Source of the DNA: CAVVUC01 sp963751395
GTDB lineage: Bacteria > Verrucomicrobiota > Verrucomicrobiia > Chthoniobacterales > Chthoniobacteraceae
Direction: 5' to 3'
Assembly (NCBI GenBank): GCA_963751395.1
Contig: CAVVUC010000001.1
Coordinates: 682,001 to 746,000 of the forward strand
DNA: 64,000 nt
Shown here: piece by piece, positions 7,186 through 15,740 of the stretch
Layout of the letters: each line of letters opens with the position of its first letter
How positions within the stretch are numbered: the stretch's first letter is position 1
Position numbers and translations under genes: made by a program
The notes under the pieces: generated by a model
The model's input: the letters and a program-made list of their open reading frames with translations, nothing else
The model's database searches: none
Told to the model about the DNA's origin: nothing

Positions 7186-8133
7186 ATGGCGAAAGAAACT
7201 TACGACCTTTCCGATCTCCGCAACTGGCGTGAAGCGACTGCCGGCGAACCGCTGCCGGTGCGTCTTTCCGTTTTCGGCGATCCGGTCGCGCACTCGAAAT
7301 CGCCGCCGATGCACAACGCGGCGCTGGAGAAATGCGGCATCGCGGCGCGATATGCGCGGTTGCACATCCGGCCCGAGGAACTCTCGGAGGCGTTGCGGCT
7401 GCTGCCGGCGAACGGTTTCATCGGGACGAACGTGACGATCCCCCACAAGGCGGCGGTACTGGCGCTGATGGATGAGGTCGATGAACGCGCGCGGACGATC
7501 GGCGCGGTCAATACAGTGGTTGTCGAGGGAGGGAAACTGATCGGGTTTAACACCGACGGGCCGGGCATCGTGCGCGCGGTGCGGGCGGAGTTCGGCGTGG
7601 ATATTCGTGACCTGCGCGTGTTGATCCTCGGCGCGGGCGGCGGCGCCGGGCGGGCGATCGCGGTGCAATGCGCGCTGGAAAATTGCGAGCGGCTCGTGCT
7701 CGTGAACCGCACGGTCGGGAAGGCGCAGGCGCTCGCGCAGGAACTCGCGCCGTATTTCAAAGGCCCGCGCGTGATCGGCCCGGTCGCGCGGCTCGAGGCG
7801 CTGCCGCTGGAAAACGATCTCTTGAAGTTCCAACTTCAAAACACGGACCTCGTGATCAATGCGTCGTCGATCGGAATGAAGCGGACCGATCCGCCGCTGC
7901 TGCCGGGCTCGATCCTGCTGCCGCACCTCATGGTTTACGACACGATTTACACGGCGGCGCGCACGCAGCTTCTGCATGCCGCCGACGAAGCGGGCGCGCG
8001 CGGCGCGAACGGCCTGTCGATGCTGCTCTACCAGGGCGCGCTGTCGTTCGAGATTTGGTTCAACCGCGAGGCGCCGGTCGCGGAGATGCGGGCGGCGTTG
8101 ATGAAGTCCGCGGAGGATGATCTGGGAAAATAA
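7186..8133 (+). CDS. aroE: Shikimate dehydrogenase
   Basis: A 315-aa enzyme of aromatic amino acid synthesis that reduces 3-dehydroshikimate with NADPH. The N-terminal substrate domain shows SVFGDPVAHSKSPPMHN and GTNVTIPHK (catalytic Lys). The Rossmann part shows LILGAGGGAGRAIA and LVNRT, and the end has GLSMLLYQGALSFEIW. The ATG at 7186 is preferred; an ATG at 7171 would add five residues. The gene is divergent from glnS across about 175 bp. It ends in a hairpin shared with the converging gene. Confidence 0.95.
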   Translation: MAKETYDLSDLRNWREATAGEPLPVRLSVFGDPVAHSKSPPMHNAALEKCGIAARYARLHIRPEELSEALRLLPANGFIGTNVTIPHKAAVLALMDEVDERARTIGAVNTVVVEGGKLIGFNTDGPGIVRAVRAEFGVDIRDLRVLILGAGGGAGRAIAVQCALENCERLVLVNRTVGKAQALAQELAPYFKGPRVIGPVARLEALPLENDLLKFQLQNTDLVINASSIGMKRTDPPLLPGSILLPHLMVYDTIYTAARTQLLHAADEAGARGANGLSMLLYQGALSFEIWFNREAPVAEMRAALMKSAEDDLGK

Positions 8134-8154
8134 CGGGGCTTGCGGAATCCCCGT
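8133..8154. terminator. Possible bidirectional hairpin between converging genes
   Basis: ACGGGG (8133-8138) pairs with CCCCGT (8149-8154) across a 10-nt loop, in the 24-bp gap between the aroE stop and the end of the minus-strand gene. There is no T-run, so the terminator call is tentative. Confidence 0.4.
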
Positions 8155-8157
8155 CCC

Positions 8158-8922
8158 TCAATGAAGCGGTGAAATGAACACCCGCATGAGGTTCACGCGG
8201 CCACCGGTCCAGAACCAGCGTTTCGGAAAATCGAAGCTCCGCTCGCTTGCGCGATACGTCAGCGTGCCGACCTCGCCGGGATAGTTCGGGTCGTAGAGGT
8301 CAAATTGCGTGTCGCCGTTTTCCAGCCGACGATGCGCAAAGACCACGACGCAGTGGTTCATGTGAAGATTGCGCGCCAGATACACGGCCTGCAGTTTTCC
8401 ACGGTCGAGTGAACGAACGAGATTCTCCTCCGCCCACGCCTGGCCGAAGCGCGGAAATGCCATGCACATCCGCCAGTTGCCGACACGAAGGTAGCTCGGA
8501 AGCCAGTTGCCAAGCTCCTCCTTGAGCATGTGTTCGTAGGCGTGCGAGAAGTCGTGAAGATTGCGGTAACCGGGAATCACAATTGGCTCGGAGGGCGACG
8601 ACCGCCAGACAGGAATGCGGCAGACTTTTTTCACGAGCAGGCGGTATTCTTCCGGCGTGACGCGCGCTGCTTTGGGGTCGAATCGCGCGAATTGATGGAA
8701 CTGCATCACCGCGCGGCAAAGGACGAAACAGCGGTGGGAAAACTCGACGTCTTTCTCACGACGTCGCATCGTGAGCCGGCCGGCTTCATCCACCCCGTAA
8801 GCGAACACGGTGTCATTCGAGAATGCGAAGGTATCGGTGCGATAATGAAAGCGTGTCGGCCCGGCCTGCAGCGCAGTTGTGCAGAGCAGCCAGAGCGCGA
8901 AATGGCGGAGTTTTTGTCCCAT
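8158..8922 (-). CDS. Secreted protein with papain-like features
   Basis: A 254-aa protein from the Met at 8922 (MGQKLRHFALWLLCTTALQA), which begins with a convincing signal peptide cleaved after LQA. The mature part has GNWRMCMAF, later NLHMNHCVVVFAHRR and then FDLYDPNYPG. A Cys, then His in an HxVVV-type strand, then DPN is reminiscent of C39/papain-like folds, so a cysteine-peptidase-like or inactive relative is possible, but I do not recognise the family. A frame extending upstream to 9381 is rejected because the signal peptide marks the start. It converges with aroE. Confidence 0.65.
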   Translation of the reverse strand: MGQKLRHFALWLLCTTALQAGPTRFHYRTDTFAFSNDTVFAYGVDEAGRLTMRRREKDVEFSHRCFVLCRAVMQFHQFARFDPKAARVTPEEYRLLVKKVCRIPVWRSSPSEPIVIPGYRNLHDFSHAYEHMLKEELGNWLPSYLRVGNWRMCMAFPRFGQAWAEENLVRSLDRGKLQAVYLARNLHMNHCVVVFAHRRLENGDTQFDLYDPNYPGEVGTLTYRASERSFDFPKRWFWTGGRVNLMRVFISPLH

Positions 8923-9199
8923 CGTTGGTGTCGCATTCCATAGCACCAGTCGCGAGGCTGAAGAAATCATTTCATTCGCCGCAGTGAATTTTGAGAGCGC
9001 GTGGTGTTTCCAAGCAGCAATGCTGCTCCAAAGTCCGTTTCGGCGAGGACGCCTGTGCTCGTGTGCCCGGCATGGGCGTGAACAAGTCAGAAAACATGAA
9101 ACAATGGCCGGAAGCAGGGACGGCAAAAAACGAACACCATTCCGTATTTCAACGCTCTCTTCATGAAGCGGAATATCGCCAACAACGGACTGCTTTACA
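8923..9199. other. Non-coding stretch with a short palindrome
   Basis: No supported gene. AGCAGCAATGCTGCT near 9017-9031 is a short palindrome in a C/G-rich block, possibly a remnant of an interspersed repeat. The frame entering the rlaP remnant is open here but its translation is not protein-like. Confidence 0.4.
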
Positions 9200-9626
9200 C
9201 GGACACTTTCACCTGCACTTCTATTCACCACGCCGCTGCTTTGCGCATTACCTGCACATGGCCTTCGGCAACTGGCGCGATTATCTGGGCGGGCGCAAGC
9301 AGGTGAGTCTGAAGAAGTATCTTTACGTCTTCCGCCCGCTGCTTGCCTGCCGCTGGATCGAGCGCGGCCTCGGCCAGGCACCCATGCTCTTTGACGAGCT
9401 GGTGGCGCAGGTGCTCGACGAGCCGGATGTTCGCGAAGCGGTTGCGGAGCTGGTCGCCCGCAAGAGAGCGGGTGACGAAATCGACTCTGCGCCGCGAGTG
9501 GAAGCGCTGGACCGTTTCATCAAGGCGGAGCTTCCGAGGCTGGAATCCTTGATCCCAGCGGAAGAAGTGCTGCCGGGAATCGAACCGCTCAACCGCTTTT
9601 TCCAGGCACACTGCCTTGCGGCATGA
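9200..9626 (+). pseudogene. RlaP-like nucleotidyltransferase, C-terminal remnant
   Basis: From about 9219 the frame reads FYSPRRCFAHYLHMAFGNWR, KKYLYVFRPLLACRWIERGL and VARKRAGDEIDSAPRVEAL, which match the C-terminal half of the RNA-repair-associated nucleotidyltransferases (RlaP/DUF2071-adjacent YcgL type, normally about 250 aa). The N-terminal catalytic part with its GS...DxD motif is absent: upstream codons are not protein-like, and the minus-strand gene occupies the expected space. The frame opens at an ATG at 8991, so a short product could exist, but it would lack the active site. It lies directly upstream of rtcB, the usual partner, so this is a decayed RNA-repair operon. Confidence 0.65.
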
Positions 9627-9699
9627 ATCCGCCTGCGACAGAAAGAACGAACACCGCTGCTACGCACCAGGAGTGTGTAATTTTAGAAAGAATACAAAA

Positions 9700-11127
9700 A
9701 TGAAAACCAAAGACCTGATCCGGCTGGGTGTGCCGCTTGGAGAGCCGATGAAACTCGCTTTTGAGTTCATCAGTCAATTCTGCATCGGCGGCGGCGACAA
9801 GCTGAAGCTCGCGGAGGAAATCGCCGCCATCGTTGCCAGCCCGAAATCGTTTGAAGGCGATGCCTTGCGGGGTGCGCTTGCCCAGGCTTTGCAAAATCCC
9901 GCTTTCCTCCCTCGCCTCCAGCCGGCCACATGGCGGCAGTGGGGAACCGGCTTGGAACCTGACGCCGTTAATCAAATGGAAAACGCCTGTCTGCTGCCGG
10001 TCTCGGTCGCAGGGGCCTTGATGCCGGACGCCCACGTCGGCTACGGACTTCCCATCGGCGGAGTGCTGGCGACGGAGAATGCCGTCATTCCTTATGCGGT
10101 CGGCGTGGACATCGCCTGCCGGATGAAGCTGACCGTTTTGGATCTTCCTCTCGACTGGCTGGAGACTCAGCAGAATCGTCTGGCTCGCGCTATTGAAACG
10201 GAAACCCGTTTTGGAGTCGGCGTGACGTTTAAGCATCGACGCCAGCATGAGGTGCTGGATCAGGACTGGTCGGTTAGTCCGGTCACCGAACGCAACAAGG
10301 ACAAAGCCTGGGGACAGCTTGGAACCAGCGGAAGTGGAAATCATTTTGTCGAGTTCGGCGTCCTGACGGTCGGAACCAATGACCTCGGTCTGGAAGCAGG
10401 TTCGCACCTGGCTTTGTTGAGCCACAGCGGAAGCCGCGGAACCGGTGCGATGGTTTGCGACCATTACAGCAAGCTGGCCGTGAAACTTCATCCTGAGCTG
10501 CCGAAGGAACTGAGCCGGCTTGCATGGCTTGACCTCGATACTGCCGAGGGCAAGGAATACTGGGCGGCGATGGAGTTGATGGGGCTTTATGCCGCAGCCA
10601 ACCACGCGCTGATTCATCGCCATATCGTCGCGAATCTTGGTGCCGATGTGCTGCTCGACATTGAGAACCACCACAATTTTGCATGGAAGGAAAACCACTT
10701 CGACCGCGAGGTCGTGGTTCATCGCAAGGGAGCCACGCCTGCAGGGACCGGTGTGCTTGGAATTATTCCGGGCTCCATGGCATCGCCGGGATTTGTCGTG
10801 CGCGGAAAAGGATCGCCCGAGTCCCTGAATTCCGCCTCGCATGGGGCGGGACGATGCATGAGCAGAACGCGAGCGATCCAGACCTTCAACTGGAAACAGG
10901 CAAACGAAGTTTTGCGCGAACGGGGCGTGACCCTGCTTTCAGCCGGTCTGGATGAGGTGCCGATGGTGTACAAAGACATCCACGAGGTGATGGCAGCGCA
11001 AACCGATCTGGTCGAAGTGCTGGGACGCTTCGATCCGCGCCTTGTCAAAATGTGCCCGAGCGGCGAACGCCCGGAGGACTACCCCGACTTTCGCAACTGG
11101 GGGGAAGGTGATCGCGCAAGTTGCTGA
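9700..11127 (+). CDS. rtcB: RtcB-family RNA-splicing ligase
   Basis: A 475-aa RNA ligase that joins 2',3'-cyclic phosphate or 3'-phosphate ends to 5'-OH ends using GTP and Mn2+. Metal and active-site motifs are present: MPDAHVGYGLPIGG, VGVDIACRMK (metal Cys), GTSGSGNHFVEFG, LLSHSGSRGTGA, DIENHHNFAWKEN, VVHRKGATPAG and NSASHGAGR (the guanylylated His). MSRTRA follows. The ATG at 9700 is supported by the conserved N-terminal start. The gene appears intact, although its presumed nucleotidyltransferase partner upstream is truncated. No RtcR regulator is nearby. Confidence 0.94.
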   Translation: MKTKDLIRLGVPLGEPMKLAFEFISQFCIGGGDKLKLAEEIAAIVASPKSFEGDALRGALAQALQNPAFLPRLQPATWRQWGTGLEPDAVNQMENACLLPVSVAGALMPDAHVGYGLPIGGVLATENAVIPYAVGVDIACRMKLTVLDLPLDWLETQQNRLARAIETETRFGVGVTFKHRRQHEVLDQDWSVSPVTERNKDKAWGQLGTSGSGNHFVEFGVLTVGTNDLGLEAGSHLALLSHSGSRGTGAMVCDHYSKLAVKLHPELPKELSRLAWLDLDTAEGKEYWAAMELMGLYAAANHALIHRHIVANLGADVLLDIENHHNFAWKENHFDREVVVHRKGATPAGTGVLGIIPGSMASPGFVVRGKGSPESLNSASHGAGRCMSRTRAIQTFNWKQANEVLRERGVTLLSAGLDEVPMVYKDIHEVMAAQTDLVEVLGRFDPRLVKMCPSGERPEDYPDFRNWGEGDRASC

Positions 11128-11157
11128 TAATCAGATCAGGCAATTCAAAGGTCTCCC

Positions 11158-12684
11158 CTACAGAGCCGGGATGGATTCCGCTTGGGTTTTGATAAGTTTC
11201 AAGTCAGCGGTGATACGCGGCGGCTTTTGGGCAGGGAGTTGGAGGCCGAGCAAATCCAGGAGCATGCGGTGGTCTTTTTCGGGCTGGGTGTATCGGGCGA
11301 AGATCAGGCATCGCCCGTCGGTTGTGGGGAAGTAAGCGTCGAGCATCTGGATGGTTGCCAGTTTTTCGATCACCGCGCGCGGGGTGAGTCCCGGGGCGTG
11401 TTTGCGCAGGCGGTGCCGCAGGGTCACGTGAGCCGAGGGGCCGGGAGGCCCTGAGACAGACTGCCGCAGGCAGCCCGAAGGGTGCCGGAGCCGGGAGGCG
11501 AAGGCATCAACGCAACAGGCCAGGAACGCGACGAAGATGTGGGCCTCGATGCGGTGGTCAAGCTGGTGGTGGATGGGCCGCACGGAGAGGTCGCCTTTGA
11601 GGTTGCGGAAGGCTTCTTCGATTTGGGTGAGCAGCATGTAGAGCCCCCAGAGCACGGCGGGGTCTTTGTCGCAGAGGTTGCTGCGAAGCAGAGCCTGCCC
11701 TGAGCGGAGTCGAACGGGTAGCGGCCTTCGCGGCGACGGGCTTCCCGCAGTTTCTTTTTGCGCAGGGAGCAAGCGAGTTTGCCCTCCGGGCTGACCCCGG
11801 CCTCCACCAGTCGCCAGCCGGCGGGCGAGTCGCTTTTGGCCTGCCCGGCCTTTGGGCGTCCCCACCAGATTGTCCGCCGTGTTGCCCGGCAGCACTTCGT
11901 AAGCCAGCGGAAAGCCCTCGGGAGTCACGATCAAGGCAATGACCACCTGCACGCAGTCGGAACGTTTGTCGCGCGAGTATCCGAAGCGGCGCAGCCCGGT
12001 TTTTTCCTCCGGCGGATCGCTCTCAAAATACGTGCTCGTCAGGTCGTAGAGCAGGACCTCGTATTGGACCCCGAAGAGGTCTTTCCATTTCGCGGTGAGG
12101 TGATCGAAAAGCTTCCCCTTGTGCTCCAGAAGCAGATCGAGCGTGCGGTAGAGCTTGTCCTTGGCCGCAATCGCGTCGTCCTCGCCGAGCAGATCGCCCA
12201 TCGCCGTGTTGGCATACCAGTGGCGGTGCAGGTGCCATTCGCTGCCGGGAGCAATGAGCCGGCCGGCCACCAACACCTCCAGCGCATGTTCCCAATCGGT
12301 GCCCTCGCGCGAGCACCCCAGCTTCTCGCGCCAGAACTCCCGCAGCCCCAACTGCCCCCACAGCTCGGTGAACAGCCAGCACGCCCCCCACTGGCGCGGA
12401 CGCTTGAGCACGAACTCCGAGAGCCTCACCCCGACCGCGTCGGCCACCGTCGCGGGGATCTCCCGATCCGAACTGAACAGCGCCAGGCTGCCCTGTTCGC
12501 CGCGCTCCTGGTCGAAGACCTCAATGGTGCGAATCCAAGCCTCGCGCTGGCTGTCGTTGATTTCCCCAAGATACAATACCGGCCGCTGGATCATCTTCCC
12601 CCCGGCGCACCGCCGGTTTTCCATGATGCTCCAATAGCGGTGTTCCTTGCCGTCTTTTCTGCGCCGATTGCATTTCAAATACAT
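11158..12684 (-). pseudogene. IS1634-like transposase, internally deleted and frameshifted
   Basis: The frame starts MYLKCNRRRKDGKEHRYW and includes YDLTSTYFES (first DDE aspartate region), YSRDKRSDCVQVVIAL, AYEVLPGNTADN and later QIEEAFRNLKGDLSVRPI (Glu region). Between NTADN and LVGTPKGR the segment holding the second aspartate (DRG-type) is missing. The downstream frame is then scrambled: REGRY and LLRSNLCDKD are separated by a 26-bp insertion (11692-11717), and VEAGVSPEGKLACSLRKKK lies in another frame. The transposase cannot be active. Terminal inverted repeats were not identified; GGTCTCCCCT occurs at both ends (about 11150 and 12732) but as a direct repeat. Confidence 0.8.
11692..11717. 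repeat. 26-bp insertion of an FDSAQG/RSGQAL-type small repeat
   Basis: Removing these 26 bases restores the transposase reading from REGRY to LLRSNL. On the minus strand the insert begins CCGTTCGACTCCGCTCAGGG, a sequence I recognise as a small dispersed repeat found inside genes of many bacteria (translated FDSAQGR or RSGQAL). The length is not a multiple of three, so it shifts the frame. Confidence 0.6.
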
Positions 12685-12845
12685 GACGCCTTCGCATGGT
12701 AGTCACAAAAATCATGTTGGGAAGAGCCTGGGTCTCCCCTCAGCGCACTTTTGAAACCAACCCCCTGTATTTATGCGGGTCGGCGGGCCTCGGAGGGCTG
12801 AAAATCGCTGGTCTTCCTCCCCAGTTGCGAAAGTCGGGCTAAGCA

Positions 12846-13430
12846 ATGAACGATGTGTTAAACAAAACGACGGTGCTGGTGCTCAACCGCAACTGGCAGG
12901 CCATTCATGTCAAGACGCCTGCCCAGGCGTTTTGCATGATGGCTGCCGATGTGGCGACCGCGCTGGACATCCAGGACGGTGGAGACATGCGCCCGGTGAA
13001 GTGGGCCGACTGGCTCACGCTGCCCGTGCGCGAGGATGACAATTCGGTTCGCACCGTTCACGGTGCTGTGCGTGTTCCCACGGTCATCGTTCTGGCGAAC
13101 TACGCCAAGGTGCCGAAACGACGCCCGAAGTTTTCTGCCAAGAATATCTGGCAGCGTGATGGCGCCACCTGCCAATACACCGGCCGCAAACTGGCTCCGT
13201 ACGAAGGCAACATCGACCATGTGCTGCCACGGTCTCGCGGCGGTAAAACGGCATGGGAGAACTGCGTTCTTGCGCACAAAGAAATCAATTCCCGTAAAGC
13301 CGACAAACTCCCGGACGAGGCCGGTCTGCGTCTGCGCCGCCAGCCAGCCGCGCCGCGCGAACTGCCGGCCACGATCCTCATCCGCAACTCACACCGTGTG
13401 CGGGACTGGGAGCATTTTCTGAAATCGTGA
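12846..13430 (+). CDS. HNH endonuclease (McrA-like HNH core)
   Basis: A 194-aa protein. The N-terminus TTVLVLNRNWQAIHV and the region VPTVIVLANYAKVPKRRPKF are typical of a widespread family of stand-alone HNH proteins. The core is RDGATCQYTGRKLAPYEGNI, then DHVLPRSRGGKTAWENCVLA, then HKEINSRKADKL, with the conserved HNH residues but a single N-terminal Cys pair position (CQYTG), which is normal for this group. The DWEHFLK ending is also typical. The gene is isolated between a broken IS and a convergent secreted hydrolase. A defence role is possible but unproven. Confidence 0.85.
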   Translation: MNDVLNKTTVLVLNRNWQAIHVKTPAQAFCMMAADVATALDIQDGGDMRPVKWADWLTLPVREDDNSVRTVHGAVRVPTVIVLANYAKVPKRRPKFSAKNIWQRDGATCQYTGRKLAPYEGNIDHVLPRSRGGKTAWENCVLAHKEINSRKADKLPDEAGLRLRRQPAAPRELPATILIRNSHRVRDWEHFLKS

Positions 13431-13535
13431 TTTCATGGCGAGTGCATGACTGGCGCAATCGCCGTGGTCTCAACCGGCGCGAAACTGACGCCGTGCTTGG
13501 TGTGGGGGCGTTCACACGAAAATCGCGAATGGTTC

Positions 13536-14363
13536 CTATTTCTTCTTGAAGAAGTCGTCGAAGGAAGAGTCACTGCCGGCGCTGTTTGATGTGCCGGACG
13601 TTTTTTCCATCAGCCACGTCATGGCCTTTTCAAAAACCTCCGCAGGTGCCCAGACGTGGCCGCCGTTGAACTCGAAGACGGCGAGCCGCTGCCCGTTGAA
13701 GAGGCCTTTCATGCGCTCAACTTCACTCCTGTTCTTGTCGGAAGATCCCATGGTCATCGCGATGCGAAGATGGGCATTTCGCTTGATACCTGCGACGTTG
13801 TAGTTACCTGTGTCGTCGAAGGAGGCCCCGGCGGCTTGCAGGATGAGACCGCAGAAGCCGGGCCGAAGTTGGACAAAGACGGAACTCCCGCGCGCTCCTC
13901 CCGATTGGCCCGTGGCGTATTTTTTGCCCTCAGCGATGCGGACGCGCTTGATCACGTCATCGTGCGCGGCGAGGAAGTTACCAACGATCGGCTCCCAAGG
14001 GCCATTTTTAGCCTCGACGAGCATGACGACGACGAAGCCGTTGTTCTTGAGAAAACTCTCCATCGGCCCCATTGAGGCTTTGCCGCCTGCGGACATGATG
14101 AAGATGCAAGGCCACTGCTTTTTTGGATCGGAACTGTAGCCTTTTGGCAGCCAGAGTTTGTAGTGATAGGTGCCCTTGGTGTTCTCAGCTTCCTTTACCG
14201 ATTTGAAGACGGGAACTTCGGACTGTCGAGGTGGCTGACTGAGTTCGCAGGTGATCAGCGTTTCGCTTTCGTCACCCAACGGCTGTGTCAGCGGAGTGAT
14301 TTCCGCACGCAGCGGCATAACAAGAGGAAGCGAAGCGACGATGACCCAAGCCAAGTGTTTCAT
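13536..14363 (-). CDS. Secreted alpha/beta-hydrolase-like esterase
   Basis: A 275-aa protein with the signal peptide MKHLAWVIVASLPLVMPLRA. YHYKLWLPKGYSSDPKKQWP resembles the opening of PHB-depolymerase/feruloyl-esterase-type hydrolases. ATGQSGGARGS is the nucleophile elbow (GxSxG) and NGGHVWAPAEVFEKAM carries the catalytic His. The C-terminus is a Ser/Asp-rich tail ending FDDFFKKK. It is probably a periplasmic or secreted esterase; the substrate is unknown. Confidence 0.75.
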   Translation of the reverse strand: MKHLAWVIVASLPLVMPLRAEITPLTQPLGDESETLITCELSQPPRQSEVPVFKSVKEAENTKGTYHYKLWLPKGYSSDPKKQWPCIFIMSAGGKASMGPMESFLKNNGFVVVMLVEAKNGPWEPIVGNFLAAHDDVIKRVRIAEGKKYATGQSGGARGSSVFVQLRPGFCGLILQAAGASFDDTGNYNVAGIKRNAHLRIAMTMGSSDKNRSEVERMKGLFNGQRLAVFEFNGGHVWAPAEVFEKAMTWLMEKTSGTSNSAGSDSSFDDFFKKK

Positions 14364-14738
14364 GGGGTGAAATTGCCATTAGCGCGAGGGAGAGAAAAAG
14401 CATTTTCAATGAGCAACGTGCGCTGAAGCCGCATCAGCCGGAATTGTTCGATGGCCTTGTGGACGGGGGGGTGACGCGGCCATCCCTCCACCTTCGGCGG
14501 GAGAATTGAGGGCAAATCAGGCCGATAAACGCAACTAAACAGGCTGTTCCATTGCGACTTTTTCGAGGGCGTGGTCATGAAGCGCGGCGGCATTCCTTAT
14601 CCGGTGCAGTTGCGGAGCGAGACGGAGGAGTGCAGGGGGTGGTGCAAACATCGGTTTGTGGTGTGAGCCGCACTTGGATTCTTGCACCGTTGATCGTCAG
14701 GAAATGCGGCCTGGTTGCTTCTTTGTTGGATTGTTTGA
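14364..14738. other. Intergenic stretch, nothing recognised
   Basis: About 375 bp between the secreted hydrolase (start 14363) and the end of cydB. A 77-codon minus frame occurs (14360-14593) without recognisable features. No clear hairpin-plus-T terminator for cydB was seen. Confidence 0.4.
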
Positions 14739-15737
14739 TCAAAAGCTCTCCCTGCCCTTGAAAAGGCGGAACAAGAAGAACAGGGACGGCAGCAGCACAA
14801 TGGCACCGGCCCCCAATGCCAGAACGAGCAAGCGGAGTGTGACCTCCGGTGCGCGAGTGTTGTCGATGGTAACGTCTGGCGTGACGAGATAAGGATACTG
14901 CGCCAGACTCCACCCGCCGAGAATCAGGGTGACCTGTCCGATGGCAGCCATTCGCGCCAGGATAAACCGTCGTAGCCACAGGGCCGCCAGAGCAGCCGAT
15001 GCGAAGATACTCGTGCATGCGAGCAGCAGAGGAGCCCACCAGCGCGTCAAACCGTGGAACATCTCGGGGGCACCTTGTTTGGATGCAATAAAAACCACCG
15101 CTGCAATGGGAGCCAGCGCCAAGCCGGACCAAAGTGCGCGCAAGCGGAAATCCTTTTGCAGATCCGGTTGGTTCCTTGTGTCCACGGTAAGGTAGGTGGC
15201 CGCAAGAAACGCAAAGAGTCCGAGCGCGAAAACGCCGCAGCCGAGGGCAAACGGCGTCAACCAACCCGCGAAGAAACCTGTAACCACCTGCCCATTCACG
15301 ACGCGAATCTGGCCCGAAGCCAGCCCGCCAATAATTACGCCCTGGAAAAACGGAGTAAAAATGCTGGCGATGCCAAACACCATGCTCCACCGATGCTGCA
15401 CCGCGTCCGACTTGGAGTCGTATTTTCGAAAAATAAAGGCAGAACCTCGCAGCACAATACCGATGACCATCGCGGTTATGGGAATGTTCATCGCGGTCAT
15501 CATCGCGGCGAAGCCCCTTGGAAAACCGGTGAAAAGAAGCACCACCACGAGAATGAGCCAGACATGGTTGGCCTCCCAAATGGGGCCGATGGCATCGTCG
15601 ATGGCTCGCCTTTGCCGTTGAGCCCCTGGTCCCGAAGCCAGCAGGTCCCACATGCCGCCTCCAAAATCCGCGCCGCCCATGAGCGCATACAGGATCAGTG
15701 ACAGTGAAATGCTAATGGCAACGGTCAATTCAAGCAT
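14739..15737 (-). CDS. cydB: Cytochrome bd ubiquinol oxidase subunit II
   Basis: A 332-aa integral membrane protein. MLELTVAISISLSLILYALM and GGADFGGGMWDLL are family landmarks, followed by GPIWEANHVWLILVVVLLF and FPRGFAAMMTAM. About eight hydrophobic segments are visible. It partners with cydA, three bases upstream, to form the high-affinity terminal oxidase of the cytoplasmic membrane. It is the last gene of the cupin-norZ-DUF488-cydAB operon. Confidence 0.95.
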   Translation of the reverse strand: MLELTVAISISLSLILYALMGGADFGGGMWDLLASGPGAQRQRRAIDDAIGPIWEANHVWLILVVVLLFTGFPRGFAAMMTAMNIPITAMVIGIVLRGSAFIFRKYDSKSDAVQHRWSMVFGIASIFTPFFQGVIIGGLASGQIRVVNGQVVTGFFAGWLTPFALGCGVFALGLFAFLAATYLTVDTRNQPDLQKDFRLRALWSGLALAPIAAVVFIASKQGAPEMFHGLTRWWAPLLLACTSIFASAALAALWLRRFILARMAAIGQVTLILGGWSLAQYPYLVTPDVTIDNTRAPEVTLRLLVLALGAGAIVLLPSLFFLFRLFKGRESF

Positions 15738-15740
15738 GGT

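Noticed and set aside
8923..9381. N-terminal extension of the minus-strand secreted protein up to 9381
   Set aside because: The signal peptide starting at 8922 marks the true start, and the extension overlaps the rlaP remnant.
11150..12741. GGTCTCCCCT at both sides of the transposase as terminal repeats
   Set aside because: It is in direct, not inverted, orientation and only 10 bp long; no matching extension was found.
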